From Methylophilus medardensis (GTDB lineage: Bacteria; Pseudomonadota; Gammaproteobacteria; Burkholderiales; Methylophilaceae): a DNA stretch of 64,000 nucleotides. A program made the position numbers and the translations under genes. Location: NCBI RefSeq assembly GCF_006363915.1, contig NZ_CP040946.1. The stretch is one strand, 5' to 3'. Every line of letters starts with the position of its first letter. Within the stretch, counting starts at the first letter, position 1. Shown in pieces: positions 47,174 through 54,819 of the stretch. The notes under the pieces are model-generated. The model was not told where the DNA came from. It searched no databases and worked only from the letters and a program-made list of their open reading frames with translations.

Positions 47174-47431
47174 CTAGAAAGCGCGCTTGCCAAGTGCATG
47201 CATTTTCAGCACTTGTTGGGTATTCGTTTGGTCTACTCTTAGTGTAGCACCTACCCAAGCTTGCTCAGCGTCGGCCTTGGCCAACACCACAGGCTGATAA
47301 GGGCGCTTACCCAGAAAATGTACGTGATGGACATTCTGCACTTTTTCACCAGAATTGTTTTCAGACGCTTGTACTGCCACGCCAAAGCTCAAGCCTAAGA
47401 TCATGGTTACCGCAGTAGTAAATGTACGCAT
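47174..47431 (-). CDS. Small exported two-motif GKRPY protein, type A copy 1
   Basis: This 85-residue protein has a signal peptide (TAVTMILGLSFGVAVQA) and a cysteine-free mature part. HFLGKRPY is followed after 13 residues by AWVGATL, and the protein ends exactly at ALGKRAF. A2 (54016-54282) has the same plan and the same GKRAF C-terminus, so the end is constrained. AAGGAGAA precedes the ATG. It is first in the A1-B1 pair and divergent from the GAF-LuxR gene, with shared upstream blocks 47543-47574 and 47491-47514. Function unknown. Confidence 0.82.
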   Translation of the reverse strand: MRTFTTAVTMILGLSFGVAVQASENNSGEKVQNVHHVHFLGKRPYQPVVLAKADAEQAWVGATLRVDQTNTQQVLKMHALGKRAF

Positions 47432-47490
47432 ATTTGTTCTCCTTTAAGTAGTCCGTTGACTGTCGTTTCTGAATGCTTTCAATCTCAATG

Positions 47491-47514
47491 CATTCACCAT
47501 GGATTGCATTTTGC
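47491..47514 (-). promoter_or_regulatory. Conserved upstream block 2 of GKRPY cassette 1
   Basis: Read on the minus strand it is GCAAAATGCA followed by CATGGTGAATG after two bases and a partner base. Block 2 of cassette 2 (53939-53962) has GCATAATGCA and CATCGTGATTG in the same register. Both blocks 2 begin exactly 60 bases after the first base of block 1. It could be promoter or part of an extended operator. Confidence 0.55.
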
Positions 47515-47542
47515 CCATGTTCTGACAACAAAAAATCTACCA

Positions 47543-47574
47543 ATATAGGTAGTTCGGTATATACTAAACGGCAT
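47543..47574 (-). promoter_or_regulatory. Conserved upstream block 1 of GKRPY cassette 1 (operator candidate)
   Basis: On the minus strand it reads ATGCCGTTTAGTATATACC, three variable bases, then CTACCTATAT. The second cassette has the same block at 53879-53910 with only four or so differences. It ends right at the ATG of the divergent LuxR gene and ~143 bp before A1. The location suggests that it is the target of the GAF-LuxR protein or another shared regulator. Confidence 0.65.
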
Positions 47575-48339
47575 ATGCAAAATAACCTACCTCCTTCTAC
47601 CGAGAGCGCATTTGCGCTGCGAAACGCGCTCAAACAGAGCCAAGTGCAACTGGCACATGACCGTTTGTTTGAACGTCTGGGCCAGAAATTGTTCATGCAT
47701 GGGTGGTCAGAAGCGCTGTTGCAATGGCTGCTGGATGAACTATGCATGCAGTTTGGCGCGGCACACGGCTTGATCAGCCAGCAGCATGCCGGTGCGCTAA
47801 AAATGCTGGCGCAGCGTGGCAAGACGTTTCCGGTGGGTGCTCGCGTGCCGATGCTGGGCGCTCTGGGACAATGGCTGAAAGAACCGATACGCTTTGAGGC
47901 CCATACCCAATTTGTGCCCAGCTTGTGGACAGTCACTACAGTGGAGCAATCTGTGTTGCACTGCTATCACCTGCCCATCGCCTGTCAGCAACGCGCGGTG
48001 GGATTGCTAGGGTTAATGACCGGCAACCCATTAAGCGCAGCGAGTTTGCAAGTGCTTCATAGCGCCTGCGGTCTAATAGGTTTCGCCTTGCAGGGTCAGC
48101 CAAACAGTCAGCATGTGATTGATGACAGTGCCCTGCAAAAACTTACTCCGCGTGAACGCGAGGTATTTGCACTACTCCCCTCCGGCGCCAGTAATGCAGC
48201 GCTAGCGCTCAAATTGGGCATCTCGCCAGGCACGGTTAAGATTCACGTTGAGCGCATTTTAAGCAAACTAGATTTGAATGACCGTACCCAGGCTGCCGTC
48301 AAAGCGGTAGAGGCAGGATTCAAGAGTGAGGGTTTATAA
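47575..48339 (+). CDS. GAF-domain LuxR-family transcriptional regulator
   Basis: The ATG at 47575 gives 254 residues; an in-frame ATG at 47473 would place the conserved upstream DNA block inside the gene and adds sequence without family features. There is no good ribosome binding site at 47575, so the start is uncertain. Residues ~20-180 look like a GAF sensor domain (LGQKLFMHGWSEALLQWLLD, GLLGLMTG). Residues ~190-254 are a LuxR helix-turn-helix (LTPREREVFALLPSGASNAA, GTVKIHVERILSKL). It is divergent from A1-B1 and 3 bp upstream of the hybrid kinase, so it is probably the output regulator of this locus. Confidence 0.87.
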   Translation: MQNNLPPSTESAFALRNALKQSQVQLAHDRLFERLGQKLFMHGWSEALLQWLLDELCMQFGAAHGLISQQHAGALKMLAQRGKTFPVGARVPMLGALGQWLKEPIRFEAHTQFVPSLWTVTTVEQSVLHCYHLPIACQQRAVGLLGLMTGNPLSAASLQVLHSACGLIGFALQGQPNSQHVIDDSALQKLTPREREVFALLPSGASNAALALKLGISPGTVKIHVERILSKLDLNDRTQAAVKAVEAGFKSEGL

Positions 48340-48342
48340 CGC

Positions 48343-50319
48343 ATGAATCGCGCATTCAATCCTTTGCAGCAACTCACCAGCCGGATGAATCGACTGTGGC
48401 AGGATTTGTCATTAACCACGAAGGGCATCGTGTTAAATGCCTTGCCGTTAACCGTATTGCTAGCCTCACTGGCATTGATTTTTGAAAGCGAACAACAAGC
48501 CGCTTTACTTGAAAGACGCGTACAAAATGCGCTACAAATCCAGCAGGATATCCAAACCTTGCAAACCTTGTTACTCGAAGCCTCCACCGGTGTGCGCGAT
48601 TTTTTGCTCACCGGCAATCGCCAGTTTTTGTCTGGCTATGAGAGTGCGAAGCAAAGCATGCCCAATCTGTTGAATTCGCTAGAACATAATCTGGACGACC
48701 AATCACAACAACATTTATTACAAGTCATCCATCCGCTGGTCGCCAAAAATCTTGACGATTTGGCCGTGCTCGCCAGCCATCGTCAAAAAGAGGCCGATGA
48801 AGCCCTCATTCGTAAATTTAGCTCACAAGGCAATGCGTTGAATCAATTACGCAGTCATCTAAACAAGATGAGCTTGCGCGAGTCTGCGATTGTTAATCAA
48901 GACAAAAAAGAAGTAATTTACGAACGCAAACGTAACTTACGGATTACATTAATGGCGGTGATTGCAGGTGTCGTGGGTTCACTAATTGGCGTTTGGCTGT
49001 TTACGCAGACCATCGTCACGCGGGTGAAAACCATCCGTGATAGCGCGAATCATTTAGTCAAAGGCGAACCATTGGCGTTACCCAGCATTAGCCGGGACGA
49101 ATTAGGACAACTGACCAGCGAATTAGAACATGCCTCACGATTGCTCACGCAAAGCGCGCAAGAGGCCCATTTAGCCAAGGTTGAAGCAGAAGAAGCGAGT
49201 GCGGCAAAAAGTAATTTTTTATCGCGCACTAGCCATGAGCTGCGCACGCCGTTGAATGCCATTTTAGGCTTTGCACAAATTCTTGAAAACGATTTGCCTG
49301 AGGGCCGGCAAAAAGACAGTGCGGCGTTAATCCACAATGCTGGCCAACACTTGTTGAAACTAATCAATGAGGTGTTGGATATCTCGCGTATTGAGAGCGG
49401 CGATATCGGTATGTCGATGGAGGTGCTGGCGCTGAACCAGCTGCTTGAGGAGGCCTACCATTATTTAAAACCGCTGGAGAAAGTACGTGACATGACGATT
49501 GTCACCCAGTTTGAGGATGATTTATTTGTGCGTGCCGATCGGCAGCGATTGTTGCAGGTGATCTTGAACTTACTGGCAAACGCGCTGAAATACGGCCCGG
49601 ATAGCACCAAGGTGCGGTTTCATGCTTATCGTCAGCAGGGCAAGGTTCGCGTTGATATCGAGGATGCCGGCAAAGGTATCCCCGCACAATTGCGCTCTCG
49701 CTTGTTTACGCCTTTTGACCGGTTGGGGGCAGAGCGCACCGTCATTGAGGGCACTGGCTTAGGTTTGGTACTTAGCAAACAACTGATCGATGCCATGGGC
49801 GGTGAAATTGGGGTGGCAGAAGACAAAAGCCTATTCTGGTTCAGTTTGCCTGAGACGCTTGAAATAGCCGCAATCCGGCCAGACACAACCGCGCAGGCAG
49901 CCGTGCCTATCATACGCGCGGCCGCCAAAAGTGCTGGCAAACGCCATGTGCTTTACGTCGAAGATAACCAGAGCAATCAGGCCTTGATTGAGGCCATGAT
50001 GAGTAAGCACCGTCACCTTAAACTCCATCTTGCCGCAAGTGTCCAAGAGAGTCTGGTATGGTTGAGAGATATGCAGCCAGACTTGCTACTTTTGGACCTC
50101 AACTTGCCGGATGGCTCAGGTGAATCCTTGATCCACCACATTCAATCCAGCCGGACCCAGTTGCAACAAATGCCCATTATTGTACTTAGCGCCGACGCGC
50201 TGCCAGAGACCATACAACGCTTAAACGCACTGGGCATCGCGCATTATTTTACTAAACCGATTAATGTTGCCGCCTTCAATCAGCTACTGTTAAAACTCCT
50301 GCCGGAGTCCCCCTTATGA
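48343..50319 (+). CDS. Hybrid sensor histidine kinase with CHASE3-like periplasmic domain
   Basis: This is a 658-residue protein. TM1 lies at ~28-46, a helical periplasmic CHASE3-like domain at ~47-195 (STGVRDFLLTGNRQFLSGYE), TM2 at ~198-222, HAMP, then HisKA with His298 in SHELRTPLNAILGF, an HATPase with NLLANALKYG, DAGKGIP and GTGLGLVLSKQL, and a C-terminal receiver with phospho-acceptor Asp585 in LLLLDLNLPDGSG. It senses an unknown periplasmic or membrane signal. It starts 3 bp after the LuxR gene and overlaps the next gene by ATGA, so all three are one operon. Confidence 0.93.
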   Translation: MNRAFNPLQQLTSRMNRLWQDLSLTTKGIVLNALPLTVLLASLALIFESEQQAALLERRVQNALQIQQDIQTLQTLLLEASTGVRDFLLTGNRQFLSGYESAKQSMPNLLNSLEHNLDDQSQQHLLQVIHPLVAKNLDDLAVLASHRQKEADEALIRKFSSQGNALNQLRSHLNKMSLRESAIVNQDKKEVIYERKRNLRITLMAVIAGVVGSLIGVWLFTQTIVTRVKTIRDSANHLVKGEPLALPSISRDELGQLTSELEHASRLLTQSAQEAHLAKVEAEEASAAKSNFLSRTSHELRTPLNAILGFAQILENDLPEGRQKDSAALIHNAGQHLLKLINEVLDISRIESGDIGMSMEVLALNQLLEEAYHYLKPLEKVRDMTIVTQFEDDLFVRADRQRLLQVILNLLANALKYGPDSTKVRFHAYRQQGKVRVDIEDAGKGIPAQLRSRLFTPFDRLGAERTVIEGTGLGLVLSKQLIDAMGGEIGVAEDKSLFWFSLPETLEIAAIRPDTTAQAAVPIIRAAAKSAGKRHVLYVEDNQSNQALIEAMMSKHRHLKLHLAASVQESLVWLRDMQPDLLLLDLNLPDGSGESLIHHIQSSRTQLQQMPIIVLSADALPETIQRLNALGIAHYFTKPINVAAFNQLLLKLLPESPL

Positions 50320-50768
50320 ATATTGAACAACTGCGTAGCTCAAAAATTTTAATCATCGATGATGCAGAAGCCAACCTAAGGTTGCTGGAAACGCTACTCA
50401 CCAAGGAAGGTTTTGAACAGGTCATCAGCACCTCAGACGCCACCAAAACCATGGATCTGGTCAATGCGTTTCAACCAGACCTGATTCTGCTTGACTTGAT
50501 GATGCCAGTGCTGGATGGGTTTGCCGTGCTCGACCAGCTCTCTCATCATGTGGGCCAACATGACTATCTACCCGTGTTAGTGCTCACCGCCGATGCAACC
50601 ATTGCCACGCGGCGTAAGGCGTTAGCCTTGGGTGCCAAAGACTTTTTGACCAAACCATTCGACCCAATGGAGGCCATGTTACGCGTATGGATATTACTTG
50701 AAACGCGCTGGCTCTTTACGCAACTCAAACAACATCAACCCAATTTGCAACTGCCAGGCTATCAATAG
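50316..50768 (+). CDS. Single-receiver (REC-only) response regulator
   Basis: This 150-residue protein has acidic pocket ILIIDDAEANLRLLETLL, phospho-acceptor Asp60 in LILLDLMMPVLDGF, Thr in VLTADAT and Lys in FLTKPFDP. No output domain follows, only ~25 residues. It resembles the receiver of RpfG-type proteins without the HD-GYP part. It may be a phosphate sink or phosphotransfer partner of the hybrid kinase. Confidence 0.9.
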   Translation: MNIEQLRSSKILIIDDAEANLRLLETLLTKEGFEQVISTSDATKTMDLVNAFQPDLILLDLMMPVLDGFAVLDQLSHHVGQHDYLPVLVLTADATIATRRKALALGAKDFLTKPFDPMEAMLRVWILLETRWLFTQLKQHQPNLQLPGYQ

Positions 50769-50887
50769 CTTTCATGGTTAAAAACAGGCGGTCGTCTTTA
50801 CAACACAGATTAATTGTATGTTGGTACTTTAAAAAGCGCACAACCGCTACAATATTACCCTAGCCTTTTAGCCGAACCGGTCATCCA

Positions 50888-51487
50888 ATGCTCTTCTTAT
50901 CCCACACTTCAAGCGCCAGATTACCAACCCAATTTGGAACGTTTGATATTCATGTTTTTAGCGATCGCCGTAATGGGCTGGAGCATATTGCGCTGGCATG
51001 TGGTGAAGTGCAGCGTGCAGAGGCACCGCTGGTGAGAGTGCATTCCGAGTGCTTGACTGGCGATATCTTTGGCTCCACCCGCTGCGACTGCGGCGAGCAA
51101 TTACACCACGCCCAGCGCCTGATTCAAGAAACTGGCCACGGGCTGATTCTGTATTTAAAAAATCATGAGGGCCGTGGCATTGGGCTGACCAATAAAATGC
51201 GCGCCTATGCCCTGCAAGACCAAGGCCTAGACACAGTGGAAGCGAATGAAGCGCTCGGGCTACCAGTCGATGCACGGAGTTATGAGGCCGCAGCGGATAT
51301 GTTGGCATTTTTTGACATTCAGCGTATTCGCCTATTGTCTAACAATCAGGACAAACGCGCGGCCTTACAAGCGCTTGGTATCAGTATTGCTGAACAAGTG
51401 CCTTTATTAACCACGCCCACCCACGAAAATCTCAAATACCTACAAACGAAGTCACACAAGCTGGGCCATCTTATTCCAGATTTGTAA
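50888..51487 (+). CDS. ribA: GTP cyclohydrolase II
   Basis: This 199-residue protein has zinc cysteines in SECLTGDIFGSTRCDCGEQL and the catalytic region HEGRGIGLTNKMRAYALQD. It is the stand-alone RibA form that starts riboflavin synthesis from GTP. It begins 119 bp after the response regulator and is probably a separate unit. Confidence 0.95.
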   Translation: MLFLSHTSSARLPTQFGTFDIHVFSDRRNGLEHIALACGEVQRAEAPLVRVHSECLTGDIFGSTRCDCGEQLHHAQRLIQETGHGLILYLKNHEGRGIGLTNKMRAYALQDQGLDTVEANEALGLPVDARSYEAAADMLAFFDIQRIRLLSNNQDKRAALQALGISIAEQVPLLTTPTHENLKYLQTKSHKLGHLIPDL

Positions 51488-51612
51488 GTCAGCCGCAGGC
51501 ATCGCAGCCGCATATCGAAAACGGTTATAAGTCATCCATGAAATGTTATAAACCGCTCTCAGCAGCAGGTTTATACTGCCTGTTCGATCAATATCAGCAG
51601 GAGTGCGACGAC

Positions 51613-52884
51613 ATGAAGCAAGAAACCATCTCTATTCACGGCGGTTATCAACCTGACCCAACGACCAAAGCGGTGGCCGTGCCTTTGTATCAAACCACTT
51701 CATATGCCTTTGATAGCACGCAGCATGGTGCAGACTTGTTTGATCTGAAGGTGCAAGGCAATATTTACACCCGCATCATGAATCCGACCACCGCCGTGCT
51801 TGAAGAGCGTCTCACACAACTCGAGGGCGGCATTGGCGCATTGGCATTGGCCTCCGGCATGGCAGCCATCACCTATGCCATTCAAACAATCGCCGAGGCA
51901 GGCGACAATATTGTCTCGGTCTCTACGCTGTATGGCGGCACTTATAATCTATTTGCCCACACCTTACCTAAGCAAGGCATAGAAGTTAGATTTTTTGATT
52001 ATCGCGATCCCGCTGCATTAGAAAAACTGATAGACGATCGCACCAAGCTGGTGTTTGCCGAGACAATAGGCAACCCACTGGGTAACGTGGTGGATCTGGC
52101 TGCGATCAGCGCAGCGGCACACAAACATGGCGTGCCAGTCATCGTTGATAATACGGTGGCGACACCAATTTTGGCGAGACCCTTTGAGCATGGCGCAGAC
52201 ATTGTCGTGCATTCTCTGACCAAATATATCGGCGGTCACGGCAATTCAATTGGCGGGATCATCGTCGATAGTGGCCGATTCCCCTGGGGCGAACATGCAG
52301 GCAGATTCTCCAGTCTGAATACGCCAGACCCAAGTTATCACGGCGTCAACTATGTCGAGGCATTAGGCGCCGCGGCATACATTGCAAGGGCGCGTGTGGT
52401 GCCTTTACGCAATACCGGTGCGGCGATTAGTCCGTTTAATAGCTTTTTGATTTTGCAGGGACTAGAAACCTTACCATTGCGTATTGAACGGCACAGCAGC
52501 AATGCCTTGGCCGTGGCGCATTTTCTCCAACAGCACCCCAAGGTCAAATGGGTTAGATACGCCGGACTGCCAGATCACCCAGACCACGCGCTGGTGAAAA
52601 AATATCTCAGCGGTCAGGCATCGGGTATTTTGTCTTTTGGCGTGCAAGACGAAAAAGCCGGTGGCACACGCTTTATTGACGCCTTGCAGTTATTCACGCG
52701 GCTGGTCAATATTGGCGATGCCAAAAGTCTGGCCTGCCATCCAGCCACCACCACGCATCGACAACTGAACGCGGATGAGCTCGCCCGGGCGGGTGTGAGC
52801 GAAGACATGGTGCGCTTATCGGTCGGTATTGAACACATTGATGACTTGATTGCCGATCTAGAACAAGCGTTGGCCAAGGTTTAA
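51613..52884 (+). CDS. metY: O-acetylhomoserine sulfhydrylase (MetY)
   Basis: The ATG at 51613 has GGAG 9 bp upstream and gives 423 residues; a longer frame from 51538 adds 25 unsupported residues. Family motifs are YQTTSYAFDST, YTRIMNPTTAVLEERLTQLE, the PLP lysine in VHSLTKYIGGHGNSIGG and ATTTHRQL near the end. It makes homocysteine directly from sulfide, which fits the complete sulfate-uptake and CysE/CysK genes in the window. Confidence 0.95.
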   Translation: MKQETISIHGGYQPDPTTKAVAVPLYQTTSYAFDSTQHGADLFDLKVQGNIYTRIMNPTTAVLEERLTQLEGGIGALALASGMAAITYAIQTIAEAGDNIVSVSTLYGGTYNLFAHTLPKQGIEVRFFDYRDPAALEKLIDDRTKLVFAETIGNPLGNVVDLAAISAAAHKHGVPVIVDNTVATPILARPFEHGADIVVHSLTKYIGGHGNSIGGIIVDSGRFPWGEHAGRFSSLNTPDPSYHGVNYVEALGAAAYIARARVVPLRNTGAAISPFNSFLILQGLETLPLRIERHSSNALAVAHFLQQHPKVKWVRYAGLPDHPDHALVKKYLSGQASGILSFGVQDEKAGGTRFIDALQLFTRLVNIGDAKSLACHPATTTHRQLNADELARAGVSEDMVRLSVGIEHIDDLIADLEQALAKV

Positions 52885-52926
52885 TCAACACTAGCAGCAG
52901 CGTCAGCAAATGCTGATTGCAATCGG

Positions 52927-52962
52927 CAAAAAACAGGCGATTCAATAGGCTCGCCTGTTTTA
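52927..52962 (+). terminator. Terminator after metY
   Basis: AAACAGGCGA and TCGCCTGTTT form a 10-bp stem followed by TATT; the 10-nt loop is AT-rich. The stop of the cysA fragment at 52960 runs into its edge. Confidence 0.7.
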
Positions 52963-53517
52963 TTGAGTATAAAAGCCGTTGTAAAATTCGAAACCCTTGC
53001 CTTGTGGGGTCTCAAAAGCGTTCACATTGCCCAAAAACTCATACACAAATGGCGTGGCGGGCTGGTCATATACCGCCTGTGGAGAACCCACCTGCTCTAC
53101 TTGTCCATGGTTCATCACCACAATCGTATCCGCGACTTCGAGCGCTTCTTCCTGATCATGCGTCACAAACACGCTGGTCACATGCAACTCATCATGCAGA
53201 CGAAGCAACCAGCGGCGTAAATCTTTACGCACCTTGGCATCCAGTGCGCCAAAGGGCTCATTCAGCAATAACACTTTTGGTTCGACCGCTAAGGCGCGCG
53301 CCAAGGCAATCCGCTGACGCTGACCACCGGATAATTGCGGCGGATAACGATCAGCCAACCAATCAAGTTGTACCAGTTTGAGCAAGTCATGCACCCGTTT
53401 TTTGATGTCTGCATTCGACGGCCGCGTTTCTTTTGAACGCACGCGCAAACCAAGCGCCACATTTTCAAAGACCGTCATGTGGCGGAACAAGGCGTAATGC
53501 TGAAACACAAAGCCGAC
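52960..53517 (-). pseudogene. cysA: cysA fragment (internal duplicate, no Walker A)
   Basis: 52991-53517 is an ungapped 527-bp copy of 55933-56459, the middle of the intact cysA, at a constant offset of 2942 bp with a small number of substitutions. The fragment starts after the Walker A region and ends before the C-terminal domain; the reading frame continues for 11 unrelated residues at its 3' end (FEFYNGFYTQ). The Walker B Asp is changed (LLLNEP instead of LLLDEP) and one Arg is replaced by Leu. It cannot encode a working ATPase. It borders the rearranged stretch 53518-55700. Confidence 0.93.
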
Positions 53518-53520
53518 GCC

Positions 53521-53592
53521 CAGCTAAAGCTAGAGCATGACCTTTTTAAAAAAGCCATCAAATTCACTTCGGTGGCAAAACAGACATCTTAA
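53521..53592 (+). mobile_element. Possible remnant of an IS3-type transposase OrfA
   Basis: The plus-strand frame reads QLKLEHDLFKKAIKFTSVAK and then QTS and a stop. The LExDxxKKAxxFxS pattern resembles the C-terminal leucine-zipper end of IS3-family OrfA proteins. It abuts the broken end of the cysA fragment. Only ~24 codons survive and no terminal inverted repeats were found, so the assignment is tentative. Confidence 0.3.
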
Positions 53593-53878
53593 GTTTCAAA
53601 GCCCAAAATAGTCCTGTAAGCCGGGCAATTGGTTGCGCTTGCGTTCAACCCCTCACGAATTCATGGAATACTGCATTCCAGCCGTACAAAGTCTCATGAA
53701 GCAAGTTAGTTTTTACGGTAATCACTTACCATAAGCAACGGTTTTAATGTGATAACAATGCGCTTTGCACAGCGGAAGCTACCCTGTAGCAACGCCATTA
53801 TCCTCCGTATATCCGTATTGAGACTAGAAATTAGTTCATCTTAGCCCCCGCTTTTCTTATGCGCGAATCAATCCAAGT
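53593..53878. other. Non-coding stretch between cysA fragment and GKRPY cassette 2
   Basis: I see no ORF with a plausible ribosome binding site. It contains two short inverted repeats (GGAAT-5-ATTCC near 53663 and GGTAA-4-TTACC near 53720) and otherwise nothing recognisable; it may be decayed sequence left by the rearrangement. Confidence 0.5.
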
Positions 53879-53910
53879 ATGCCGTTTGGTATATACCACC
53901 CTACCTATAT
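53879..53910 (+). promoter_or_regulatory. Conserved upstream block 1 of GKRPY cassette 2 (operator candidate)
   Basis: It reads ATGCCGTTTGGTATATACC, three bases, CTACCTATAT, matching block 1 of cassette 1 (47543-47574). TGGTATATACCA inside it is a perfect 12-bp palindrome. It starts 137 bp before A2 (143 bp in cassette 1). The match in otherwise unlike intergenic DNA argues for selection on a regulator site. Confidence 0.7.
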
Positions 53911-53938
53911 CTATAGACGATTTATAGAAAATCACCGC

Positions 53939-53962
53939 GCATAATGCAAAGCATCGTGATTG
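53939..53962 (+). promoter_or_regulatory. Conserved upstream block 2 of GKRPY cassette 2
   Basis: GCATAATGCA and CATCGTGATTG align with GCAAAATGCA and CATGGTGAATG of cassette 1 without any gap relative to block 1. Confidence 0.55.
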
Positions 53963-54015
53963 AACAAAGTTTTAACAAATTGTCATCACATTGATTAACA
54001 GATAGGAGAACGATC

Positions 54016-54282
54016 ATGCGTAACGTTATTTCTGCAATTGCTTTAGTAAGTGGTTTTATTCTGGCTACCCAAGTGGTTGCGGTGGAACAGAATGGTGGTA
54101 TTGAAAAAACACAGACTGCCCAACAATTTTTAAGCAAGCGTCCCTATGCTCAACCAGTGATTGCCAAAGCTGACAGTGAGCAATCCTGGGTAGGAGCAAC
54201 ACTGGTGGTGGATAGTAATAATGGGCGTGCGAGCGTTCATGAGCCACAAAAATTGCACATGATTGGTAAACGCGCTTTTTAA
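54016..54282 (+). CDS. Small exported two-motif GKRPY protein, type A copy 2
   Basis: This 88-residue protein has a signal peptide (IALVSGFILATQVVAV) and no cysteine. QFLSKRPY is followed after 13 residues by SWVGATL, and the C-terminus is HMIGKRAF at the stop codon, as in A1. TAGGAGAA precedes the ATG. It has the A-then-B order of cassette 1 with an 83-nt gap. Sequence outside the motifs has diverged strongly from A1, so this is an old duplication or a separately acquired copy. Function unknown. Confidence 0.82.
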   Translation: MRNVISAIALVSGFILATQVVAVEQNGGIEKTQTAQQFLSKRPYAQPVIAKADSEQSWVGATLVVDSNNGRASVHEPQKLHMIGKRAF

Positions 54283-54365
54283 TCAGGGGCATGCAGGGTG
54301 CACAAAATAAAGTGTATCACCCGTATTTGCCTCCTAAGCACTATGAAAAATTTAGGAGTGAGAAA

Positions 54366-54662
54366 ATGAAAAAACTATTATTAACTATATTAGCCTTTGG
54401 GCTTATGGGGCAAGGCAATGCGGCTGATTTACCGAATAATGAGCAAACTGTTCGTCGTGTAAATAACAATCATCATATTGGTCAGCGACCCTACAGCAAA
54501 GCACCGGATGTTAAGGCTAAAGAAACTGATGAGGCTTGGGAAGGCACTGGTTTAGTGGCTGAAGACCCCGAACAAGCTGAAAAGAAATTGATGAAACATA
54601 ATCAACATCAAATGAATTTTATGGGTAAGCGGCCATATTTTGCGCCACATAATCCGGACTGA
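54366..54662 (+). CDS. Small exported two-motif GKRPY protein, type B copy 2
   Basis: The ATG at 54366 has TTAGGAGTGAG upstream, almost the same as the B1 site; this gives 98 residues. Signal peptide LLLTILAFGLMGQGNA. The motifs are HHIGQRPY, then 14 residues to AWEGTGL, then NFMGKRPY and a 6-7 residue tail ending in PD. No cysteine. The coding sequence is more AT-rich than neighbouring genes. A strong terminator follows. Function unknown; see A1, B1 and A2. Confidence 0.8.
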   Translation: MKKLLLTILAFGLMGQGNAADLPNNEQTVRRVNNNHHIGQRPYSKAPDVKAKETDEAWEGTGLVAEDPEQAEKKLMKHNQHQMNFMGKRPYFAPHNPD

Positions 54663-54698
54663 TCTCTGAATTGCAAACGATTTTAAATCTCTCTCTGA

Positions 54699-54729
54699 TA
54701 CCCGCCTGTTTTTTGGGCGGGTTTTTTTA
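54699..54729 (+). terminator. Terminator after GKRPY cassette 2
   Basis: CCCGCC/GGCGGG stem with a T-rich loop followed by seven T residues, ~40 bp after the B2 stop. Confidence 0.88.
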
Positions 54730-54819
54730 TTCCTTCGCACGCGTGAGTGTCCTTACTCCAGTTTTCATCAAATCATCAATTTAACATCATTTTTTATGTT
54801 TTTCATGGCGTGCATACGT

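Noticed and set aside
47440..47570. Sigma-54 promoter upstream of A1
   Set aside because: No GG-N10-GC -24/-12 element is conserved between the two cassettes.
47473..47574. Upstream 34-codon extension of the GAF-LuxR protein
   Set aside because: It would place the conserved upstream block 1 inside the coding sequence and has no family-like sequence; the ATG at 47575 fits the domain boundary better, though its ribosome binding site is poor.
52960..53508. Second functional cysA
   Set aside because: The frame lacks Walker A and the C-terminal domain and has a changed Walker B Asp; it is an internal duplicate fragment.
46802..54662. Reading the GKR motifs as eukaryote-style prohormone cleavage and amidation sites
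   Set aside because: Gly-Lys-Arg is a prohormone signal only in eukaryotes; no bacterial processing enzyme is encoded nearby, so I report the motif without this meaning.
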